NCBI GenBank assembly: GCA_963678705.1 | Contig: OY783204.1 | Coordinates: 2,800,701-2,864,700, forward strand | Direction of reading: 5' to 3' | Source of the DNA: Panorpa germanica | Taxonomy: Eukaryota; Arthropoda; Insecta; Mecoptera; Panorpidae | DNA: 64,000 nucleotides | Part shown: in pieces, positions 55,581 through 64,000 of the stretch | How the letters are laid out: the number at the start of each line of letters is the position of its first letter | How positions within the stretch are numbered: the first letter of the stretch is position 1 | Notes under the pieces: generated by a model | Databases searched by the model: none | What the model was told of the DNA's origin: nothing | Seen by the model: only the letters and a program-made list of their open reading frames with translations | Program-made: the position numbers and the translations under genes

Positions 55581-58500
55581 CCGTTAGTTGCGATATTATT
55601 GAAATATCGATTCTTCAGTTCAGTTAAGTAAGCAGATATGTGTAAAATTGTATCCTTCATGTGATTCAAAACTCCGATAATTCAAAAAATACACAACAGT
55701 GCCGCAAGAATTATGGGTTTTCCTCTCAGCTTTTCTGCCCAGTCCACGCTGCTGATTGCGAGTCGCTGGTACTGGGTTTGTGGCTGCAATAGTTTGTTAA
55801 ACACCGAAACATTTGCATTGCTATCACTCGAGCTTACTTGCTAACATTGCATCATTCCAGGGCTTTAACACAAGCTTCAGAAAGGTTCTGATTTAAAAAC
55901 CCTCTCCAGCCTTAGTTGTCACACTTTGCAGCATTTCAATTGTCGATCGTTGATCTTCCGTCTTCTATCCCACTACCATCGGGATTTAGTTCCTTATTTC
56001 ATTTAGGGCAATGATAAAATGTTTGTAGACGAACCCTTCGACAGCCCATTTCGCACCGCCATCTCAGCGTTGTTCATTTTCAGCAGTCATTGTCGATGGA
56101 CCTGCAACCTAAAAAAAAAAGAAAAAAAAATGTAATGTAAATTTATATCTGTAAATTCTCGCTAATCTATTCGTTTCACTAGATCGGCCAGTTGGTGAAC
56201 ATGGTCGGTTCTGCTCTTGACTATTAATATTGTTAATGTCTGCTCGTTGTGAGCTAATAGTTTTGCCTTAGCTGAGTCCCATAAATGAAGCCCTCAAAGC
56301 ACAGGAACTCTGAGACATTCATTTAGCATTTACGCGGGGATAGTGTCTCACGTCCTCAATGGTCGCTACCTATTCTACGAACACTTGTTTGATTATAGCC
56401 ATGAATTGAGGATGTATATCTCTTGTAGAGTTGATTGTATCCATCACGAGTTGAAAAAGAACTACATTAGTTAACTCACTATGTCAGTAGGTATAATAAA
56501 AAAATATTACAGATTTGTAAAACAAAATTATAATAATTTATTTTATATAATTTGCTCTCTCTTTTTTTCAATTATTTAACACTCAACCCTTTCACCGTAA
56601 AGATATTCTCAATATATGTTGTTTGTCTACATTTTTCACTTTCACTTAAACTTTTTCTCCTAATCTTTTACGATATTCCTCCATATATTGTTTTAACAGT
56701 GCCTCTCGCATTGTTAGTTGTTGTCATTGTTATGATTGCCAGATATTGTTATTGATCCGTCAAGAAAAGAATATATTAAATTAAATAAATACGTCAGGTT
56801 TACTTAAATAAATGACAAATTTCTAATAAAAGCAGCTGGTATTTTATTATTTTGGTAACAACAATTTTTATTTTATAATCAATTGGTTTACACAACAAAA
56901 TGTAAAATTTCTCAAATTATAATTAGGCATACCATTGTAAAAAACATGATACTGATTACATTAAGAACATTTTAATATTCTCAACTTTAGAGTTTGAAAA
57001 TATTATTTAGTGATGCAGCCAAACAGATAATTGGAAATTGTTAAATGGTGGGTCAAATTATGAATCCTTTCTTTGCAGAAATGTAAAAACTTGATTAATT
57101 TTAAAAAATATTTGATAATTTGAAATAAATAGAAAATTTGGAAGTAGTTTGTACCATCATAAATTGCATCAATCACTTGACATTTATTCAATTACAAAAA
57201 GTTTAGTTTGAATAGATTAAACCTGATAGGTCATTTATTAGGCTTATGTCGCACTTTAAATCGAATTGAAGAGCCATCTACCAGCGTACGCTAGAAATCT
57301 AGTCTGCATTACCGTCCAAATTATTCGAAAAAGATTGAGTTCTATATTATCCTTAAAGTAGAGTCGGGCACAAAGGCTGAATGTAATTACGAATTAAAGT
57401 CTTTGTCATAAGCTTAGTAATTGATATCCTGGACCATTATGTAAAATGTTACGACAGTTTGAAAAGTGTATATGTACTAAATGATTGACGAAATGTAAAT
57501 TAAAAATTATTATTTAAAATATAACGTAAAAACTATCAAAAGGTTTCCGATTTTAAATAATATACGAGTAAAAAAATTAAAATTAAAAAAAACTGGATCT
57601 GTTTCTGAGGACTTCAAAGAAAAAGACTTCATTCACGCGGCTAAATAGTTAATTTAAAAATAAAAGTGCCTGAAAGTTGCAATATTTTTCCCGAGAATTT
57701 ATTGATTGACATTTTGAAAATATAAATAGCAAACGACATGTCCGCTTCAGCCAAGTGTGCTTTATGTTGATGCATATGAGCCTTTATAATTAAAGCTAGT
57801 TGACACATCTATCTCCGGAGACCCATAATGCACTGTTTGCTGGCAATATCAGACAAACGAACATGATGCGGTATATGTGAGGACCCTTCAAAAAATACTA
57901 ACAGCGAAGTTGGAGTATTCGCCCGGTTAGCACTAACGTTGACGCATTCTGGGAAAGCGACTCGATGTAACAAACCAACATCTGCTTATAAAGTGTGCGC
58001 TATGTGAAATGTCATGTCGTGTAAAGTATTCATTATCAATCGATCAATACTGCAATTCCAATAATGTCACACACAAAAAGTGATTCTCTATTGGTTATCA
58101 ATTGCCCGAGTATCGAAGGACATCACTAATCGAATGCCTCTGCTTCATGTAGCAGTGCGACGGTCCTCCATGAACTTCATAAACATTTTTCCTTGTGTAA
58201 TCCTTTAATGGGAATCAAAGAAATTGCAGCAAGATTAGATTTTTCAAAATCAACGATAACTACTACTCAACTATTCAAGATCGTCTTCAAATAAACAAAG
58301 AGCATCAAGCAAGAGTGGAGAAGAACATCTACCTTCACACTATCAATAACATCTTACAAAGGAATGATAACAAAGAAAATATTTGTGCGCAGTTGAAAAC
58401 CCACGAATTGAAATTACATGTTACATCTTACTGATATTATCACTTGCTAAATGGGCAGATCTGATACTGGGTTGACTAGTTCCTCAGAGTGTTTCATTAG

Positions 58501-58735
58501 TACAGGTGTGGTAATATAATGAATTGGACAAACTTGAAAATGAATATTCATGATTATTAAATAACTAATTATGTCAAAAAGAAGTGTTTTACTAAACTAT
58601 ATCGCCATTACGTAGACCTCAATTTACCGCGGACAATTTAAGACATTAGACCACTTAGAAATAATGAAAAATATGAGAAATAAATACAATGCAGTACATA
58701 GTTACCTACTAGTAGGCAAGTGCAAATTTCACAGA
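55581..58735. other. AT-rich DNA without recognisable genes
   Basis: Bases 55581-56110 may contain the decayed upstream part of the transposase. From 56110 to 58735 I see no coherent frame. A stretch at 58200-58260 reads MGIKEIAARLDFSKST on the plus strand, resembling a helix-turn-helix of Tc1-like transposases, but nothing supports it downstream. Confidence 0.4.
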
Positions 58736-58739
58736 TTTT

Positions 58740-58985
58740 TAGCCACCTGCGTTACTAACAAAAAGAAAATTAAAAAAGAAACCAAAAAAGAAAATAAAAA
58801 AGAAATCAAAAAATAAAATAAAAAAAAAATCAAAAAAGAAATCAAAAAAGGAAACAATGAAAGAAGTTAAGAAAAGATGTAAAAAAATTAAAAGGAAACA
58901 AAACAAAAAGTAGAAAGATAGGAATTGAATAGAAAGAATAAAATTAAAAAAGAGAAGTAAAAAAGAAAATAAAAGAAAATTATTA
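58740..58985. repeat. A-rich low-complexity tract (AAAAAAG-type)
   Basis: Purine-only runs of the AAAAAAGAAATC type. The 83-residue phenylalanine-rich frame on the other strand is a by-product of composition, not a gene. Confidence 0.85.
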
Positions 58986-59574
58986 GGCATAAAAAATGAA
59001 GTAAATAAGAAACCTTTGTTTTGTCATTATGTTTACTTATTCTTAATGTAATAAAAATATTTATATTCTTTTAATACACAAACTCGCCCTGTAACTTAGT
59101 TATTTTACATATCCATGACAGTATATTTAAAAATTGCCGGTTTTCTTTTGTTTGTCTTATTGTAATTTCAATAAAGGACTAGTTTAGATTGAGCCTTCAC
59201 AATAAAACACGGCAGTAACTATAACCTGGAATTCAGGATAATAAACTATCAGCTGTCTTTCATCAAATTTGCAATAACTTTATTACAATATTAACAAAAT
59301 ATTATACTACTATTATTATTTATAACAGAGTGAATAATAATGTTGATATTTTTTATTTGATGCTACTTACTGTATTTCGTTCCATCTGGTATTCATAAAC
59401 AAATTTGTTAGAATATGAAGTACCTAATGACATGTCTGATTCGGATAGTTTACTTGTCCTTGTTGTCTACAATGTAGTGTTAAAGTTCTTTAACTACTTC
59501 GGCACGTTGTAGGGTTTCTTTTTGTTATACAAGTATGATCTCGATATTGTACGTTATTAGATTAAAATCTTCTT
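58986..59574. other. No gene seen
   Basis: AT-rich; no frame or repeat boundary recognised. Confidence 0.4.
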
Positions 59575-60515
59575 CGTTAGTCACTGACCTTAAGGGGATT
59601 TTTTACGGTCGATCTTTTGTAAGACACAAACATGTTCAATGTTTAGTCTTTTAGATAGAAATGTCTTTTCTACACACTCAACTCATCTAAGATGGAATCT
59701 ACCGTCTTATTCGATGGGTTTTGCAAACATATTCTGCTTATATTTTTATCTTTACCATCCTTCTCTCTGCTCTTATTCTCGCGTAAAGCGTAGAATCGCT
59801 TAGTTCCGTCCTTTTTCTTCACCAGTACTATCGGTTATGCCAAAGGACTTGTTGAAGGCTCTATTATTCCATCTCGCAAAATATGATCCACCATGGCGTC
59901 AACTTCCTCTTCTTGTCCCCAAGGTCTTCGTCGTGCCGGTTGTTTAATTGGCGTAGCATCTCCTAGCTTTATTAGATGTTTAACCAATGTCTATTCCCGA
60001 TGAAAAAATGTCTTGGTTATCCATTTTCAGTTCATAAGATTCTTCTGCGGTTAAATTCAGACTTCCTACTTGTAAAATTTTAGCTCTTGGAAAAATTGTG
60101 CAGTTTGTTGAGGAAGCTCTTTTGCTCTTGCATTTCTCATCTTAAATCAGCATTTTGTTTATACATCATCTCTAATTTAGTATTTTGCTCCTTAGATGTT
60201 ACAGCCTGTTCTTGAATTACTATTCTCATCTCTCTAAGTTCATTTAATAATTCCTACTTCCTATTTTTGTAGTCAATTGTTTTGTAACTATTTTCTAGCA
60301 GTTTCTGGAAGATTCTGGAACTTTTTAGAGATCTTTGTAATTAATATTTCCGTTTTTCTCGAACCTTCTTCTTCGGAAAATCATTCTTGCAGCAAATACC
60401 AACTAAAAGTTTCTGTAGGTCTCTTCGGAAACGTTGTTTTAGACTTTCCCGCTTTTCTTCTTCTGGAATTCTCTCTGCAGCGGTCTCAACTGTAACTATC
60501 CCACTTCTGACACCA
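59575..60515 (-). pseudogene. gypsy-type element, 5' part (gag remnant to RT start)
   Basis: Minus-strand frames, much interrupted, read a coiled-coil gag-like piece (EQAVTSKEQNTKLEMMYKQN at 60150-60210), then GDATPIKQPARRRPWGQEEE (about 59920-59970), VDAMVDHILRDGIIEPSTSP and LVKKKDGTKRF. The last blocks are the entry to a Ty3/gypsy RT (I.PS.SP.....LV.KKDG). No catalytic box is reached before homology fades near 59600. Not the same family as the CsRn1-like element. Confidence 0.65.
60498..60515 (-). promoter_or_regulatory. LTR-element primer-binding site
   Basis: Plus-strand ATCCCACTTCTGACACCA ends in CCA and looks like a tRNA 3' end, most likely tRNA-Leu from memory. The presumed LTR (TGTTAC...) begins 2 bp to the right at 60518. 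Confidence 0.55.
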
Positions 60516-60517
60516 AA

Positions 60518-61060
60518 TGTTACAATTTAACTGGCTGCGGCGTGTGTGCGCTTCTATGTATGTGGCGTATTACGTCTGCGAGTTGAGTTCGTATAATTAC
60601 CTAGCCGAGTAATTATTTTTACTATTTTGTCTTGCTATCTTGTAACATTATTTTCTCGCTCATACATCCTTAAGTCGCTTTGGTTCTATTGAACTTCCTG
60701 TTGACGTCTACGCTTCTCTTTTGAAGAAGAGTTACACTAAAGAGTTTTCTCTTTGTTCCTGACTTTGTTTTCGTTTTATTGTCACTTTCACTAGCTTTTA
60801 CTGGAGTCTCTGGCCCAAATAACTCTACGATCTTTTTTTGTAATCGTTTCTCTTTTTCTAGTTTTTTAAATATTTTTAAAATTGGCTTTTACAACATTAT
60901 TTGGTTCAGACAACTTGGTCTGTTCGGTAAAATTACAGTGTTCGTTACGGCGTACCTTTTCTCTTTCTGTAGGACGATCTGGTTGAAATAATTTGTCCAT
61001 CTGGGTAAAATAAGCTAACTCTTCATTCTTCACTCTTGAATAATTGTATAGAATATATGT
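60518..61060 (-). repeat. Presumed 5' LTR of the gypsy remnant (outer end not defined)
   Basis: The sequence starts TGTTACAATTTAACTGG directly after the primer site, as an LTR should, and is GC-richer than its surroundings. No second LTR is in the window, so the right edge is a guess. Confidence 0.4.
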
Positions 61061-61109
61061 TCTTAAGTGGAGGGGGGTGGGGTAGCTAGGGCTCCATACG
61101 CTTAGTAGC

Positions 61110-61330
61110 GTCGGTGCTAGATGATTACGAGCGAAGGGCTAGATATTCTTAAAAACATAAATTAATTGATATAATTGGTAGGTTTACAGTGAAACGAATG
61201 AAAATAAATTTTAACAGACATTTATCTTATCGTATAATTATTTAAAAATAATATACCTATAAGGATGAAATTTAGTTTGTAGGTGATCATTGAAGTATTA
61301 ACTGTTTTGTTGTAGATGTTTTAATTTGAG
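61110..61330 (+). repeat. Partial third copy of the 2-kb repeat
   Basis: AACATAAATTAATTGAT and the following ~180 bp match 37400-37560 and 40400-40560, at lower identity. Both ends are unclear. Bases 61331-61690 show nothing. Confidence 0.7.
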
Positions 61331-61689
61331 AGAAAATACCTTCGTTGAACTTTGTTGATTAGGATTTAGTAAAAAGTACTGGGTTTTATTTTTTAACACT
61401 TTTATATTACACGCACAATTTGAATAATAGAATACATATAATAATACAAAGACGATGATTCTTTAATTAATTCAATTTGGTTGAGAGCAATAGATAAAGT
61501 GATTTAAAATTGCAACAGAGCGTTCAAACCTGAATATGAAACAAAGGAGCAAATCGAAATTATATTGAATAACAGAAAATATATAATAACATAAAAGAAA
61601 TGAATAAAATAATCAAAAATAATACAATATTTCATTTAAACTAAAAGTACAAAAAATATATTACATTAAACCGCGATTTTGCTTTAACA

Positions 61690-62845
61690 TAAACTCCCGG
61701 GTTGGAATTCCTTAGGAATTTCTAAGCTTCCTGCGCTTCTATTTTGTTTTCGCCTAATAATATTAAGTCATCCGCAAAAGCCAGCACTTTTACTAGTTTG
61801 CCATGTAAGTTGTAACCATTTGTTTTCTGTAACTCATCAATTAGAGTGTTTAGTACCATATTAAACAATAACGGTGATAACGGGTCACCCTGCTTCACGC
61901 CTTTCACTATATCTATTTTAATCGAAGTGTTTCCCAGATGTATGTTGGTATACGCACCGGTATACTTATTTTCAATGGCTGGAATTATTAGGTCTGGGAC
62001 GCCTTGGCGTTTCAAACTTTCAATAATTGCACTGTGCGGAACGCTATCAAATGACTTGGATATACTCAGTATTTATATCACCGCTCCGTTTGCTACCTTG
62101 GCCTCTCGACATACTTCTTCGAATATAGCAATGTTATTCAATACTCCGTTTTCGGTAGTGAATCCCCTTTGATTTGCATTTAGATTTATATGAAATTTTA
62201 ACATATCATGCACTGATACCGAGAACAACTTTGCCAATAGTGGCGCAATTGTTATCGGTCGCCAGTTGGTTTTCTTGGTTACATCAGTATCCTTTTTTGG
62301 CAGCAATATTGTTCGATTCGTAAGCCATAATTTAGGGTAAAGCCTTAAGAGTATTAGCGAATTAAAATATTTGGCCAAAACCACTCCAATACCTGTCACA
62401 TTTTGCAAAAGGGTCATTTTAAGCCCATCAGGACCAGCCTTATTTCTTAATGTCTTAATGAGATATTGAATCCTTTCGGGATCAATAGGTGTTATGTCCT
62501 CTAGATTTATGACATCCTTCTTACTATATGTGTGAATTGTTATGCCTGGTGTGCCCCATAAGCTATTGTATAACTCTTTCACCCTTGATTGATTTAATAT
62601 GCTGGGTTTTGTATCCTCACCGGGTTCTATCCCAGTTATAAAATATTCTGCCAGTTTTTTGGGACATTTGTGAAACAAGTTCTGTTCCCATGCAAATGTA
62701 AACTTCCACACGTTAGAATTACGTGCATGGCTACTATCATAGCCGGTCCTCTTCCTACGCCTTTTGGCCTCAGTTTGTGCCACTCCGTTCTCGACTGGAA
62801 GCTATAGCTTCTGTGCTATGTTATCAACTTCATCTTGCATGAAAG
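61690..62845 (-). pseudogene. R2-like LINE copy F (linker to RT palm)
   Basis: Two frames. 62073-62783 has EAKRRRKRTGYDSSHARNSN, the pre-RT region and NWRPITIAPLLAKLFSVSVH. 61722-62015 has GVKQGDPLSPLLFNMVLN and the catalytic LAFADDLILLGENK. A stop and frame change near 62070 separates them. Truncated at both ends, with no zinc finger, thumb or endonuclease. The part 62341-62842 is the near-identical partner of copy A at 303-822. Confidence 0.88.
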
Positions 62846-62984
62846 ATAAAATGTACTAAATTAGTAAGTAAGTATATTTGAGGTTATTTAAAATTTCTAT
62901 AGCTGCAAGATAAAATGTACTAAATGAGTATGTGCTTAAAAACTAATAAGAAAATAATTTTTTAAAAAGTTGAGTATTATTGGA

Positions 62985-64000
62985 CTTACCTTGGTATAGA
63001 AGAAATAACTTCAGAAACTTTATTTGGAACATGTGGTTTCGTTAAATTATATTTGAGGTTATTTAAAATTTCTTTAGCTAAGCTAAGGTAACTATTTCGT
63101 ACGAGGTCTGAATACCGAATTATTTTTTTATAAAATTACCGATTAGCATGACGATTTTCGCTAACATTAGAACATCATACACAGTATCATGAGCACAGTC
63201 AGCAGAAATATTAAGCCATAAAGCTAGACCACTTAGAGTGCACTCTTCTTTTCCTCTACGTCCTGTCACTGATTTTTATGAGAGTCAGAGTATCTGTGAA
63301 ACCTATGACAACGGACCCAAAATCATCAATCATAGACAATTTTTTTTATAGATGTTATGAGAATTGGTGCATCAAATTTACAGTTGTGAGCAACTAAAAC
63401 AACGGAATGTTTTAGTTTGATAAGAAAGTTACGAAACGTATCCAAAGCTAATTTCAGTGGGATCCATGGAACTCTAGTGCCATTAAGGAATAATTCATCT
63501 TTTTCATTGGTTAGTCCGTTACATTCAGAAGCCTGGGGTGATACTCTTTGTATTGGATTAATATAAACAGAAAATGTCGACATCTTGCATTGTGTTGCAA
63601 TTTGTAAAATATCGGAATTTTTTAACAAACCAGATGTTTCCAAATCAAAAAACACCACAACAGAATTGGAAGTTGGTATTTCATCAACTGCTAAAATGAT
63701 CTCTTTCAACTTCTTGGATCAACCACGCTGTAGGTTTTATTTGGCAATATTTTGATCTCGAATGTAGTCGATTTTGCAATCGCAATTTTTAGGCCTAAGT
63801 GGTTTAATGTCATGCATGCAATGTTAAATTGATGCTGTGCATCGTCGTAAGAAAGTGTATATGCCTTTGAATGATTTTAAGGCTTCGATGGTGGAGGGTT
63901 TAAAGTTTCTAGAAGGGGGTTTATTGTGTGGACTGCGTTGGGATCGGGATCTGGATTGAGATCTCCTCTGAGAAAGTTGTCAAAGGAAAAGTTGGAGAGG
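62985..64000 (-). repeat. Exonuclease-bearing repeat, copy 2 (runs off the window)
   Basis: Bases 63049-64000 match 12041-12992. Here the exonuclease extends beyond copy 1 with a tail reading KEILNNLKYNLTKPHVPN, then SEVISSIPR, next to a splice-donor-like AAGGTAAGT (minus strand, about 62990). Bases 62846-62984 carry two copies of a short motif (AAGATAAAATGTACTAAAT) and nothing else. Confidence 0.75.
63130..63712 (-). pseudogene. DEDDh 3'-5' exonuclease-like pseudogene, copy 2
   Basis: The open frame 63326-63709 includes Exo I (FFDLETSGL) and Exo II (VLVAHNCKFDAPIL). After the same frame break as copy 1 (the VYD stop at about 63326) come FTDTLTL and, in a third frame, Exo III (SADCAHDTVYDVLML). 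All five catalytic acids/His of the family are recognisable, but in three different frames. It is less damaged than copy 1 because the lysine codon near 63450 is intact. A processed or segmental pseudogene is more likely than a live gene, unless undetected introns explain the breaks. Confidence 0.7.

Noticed and set aside
58739..58990. 83-residue phenylalanine-rich, membrane-like protein
   Set aside because: It is the antisense reading of an A-rich low-complexity tract; composition alone explains the open frame and hydrophobicity.
1..64000. 28S rDNA flanks for the R2-like elements
   Set aside because: I looked at each R2-like edge and saw no rRNA-like conserved sequence; all flanks are other repeats or AT-rich DNA.

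Overview
The window looks like a piece of a repeat-dense, AT-rich insect (or at least arthropod) genome. I see no intact host gene, and almost every coding trace is a transposable element (TE) or its debris. The TE assemblage is typical of arthropods: R2-like and I-clade LINEs, Jockey, mariner, a P-element relative, Kolobok, hAT, Harbinger, CsRn1-type gypsy, copia and Helitrons with CTAG ends. The insect order cannot be fixed from sequence alone. The nested TEs, segmental copies and missing genes suggest heterochromatin, a sex-limited chromosome or a piRNA-cluster-like locus (inference).

Layout, left to right. 303-1268: 5' part of an R2-like LINE (copy A), then a short Helitron (1269-2096). 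2173-11997: an I-clade LINE with a perfect 12-bp target-site duplication, interrupted by an internally deleted Helitron (3037-6017) in ORF2 and a hAT element (10371-11469) in ORF1. 12041-13140: a repeat carrying a decayed DEDDh exonuclease. 13265-16735: gypsy fragments on both sides of R2-like copy B. 16970-17640: a LINE ORF1 scrap. 17690-18110: an unrecognised minus-strand reading region. 18237-18972: a 2 x 368-bp tandem duplication. 19080-26163: R2-like copy C, split by a Kolobok-like element (20643-22215, TTAA target site) and by a 5'-truncated copia (22547-25951). 26164-28790: further R2-like fragments (D, E) and a second I-clade LINE. 28860-31750: a P-element relic. 32257-33885: Jockey. 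33900-34740: Harbinger nuclease. 34827-42430: Helitron-type repeats, including a ~5.9-kb unit holding two ~2-kb direct repeats around a LINE reverse-transcriptase fragment, followed head-to-tail by another Helitron that carries a tRNA-derived SINE. 43788-49806: a mariner split by a nearly complete CsRn1-type gypsy (43846-48569) with two LTRs and a 4-bp target duplication. 50032-53040: a 316-bp Helitron and an autonomous-Helitron helicase relic. 53041-59570: mostly featureless AT-rich DNA with a (TA)n tract and one Tc1/mariner-like transposase fragment. 59575-61330: a gypsy 5' part and a third copy of the 2-kb repeat. 61690-64000: R2-like copy F followed by a second copy of the exonuclease repeat, echoing the left end of the window.

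The features do not form a pathway. They record an insertion history that can be partly ordered: R2-like C before Kolobok and copia; mariner before gypsy; the R2-like/Helitron/exonuclease ground before the I-LINE, and the I-LINE before its Helitron and hAT. Coding TE remnants lie overwhelmingly on the minus strand, which is the most interesting large-scale property of the window.
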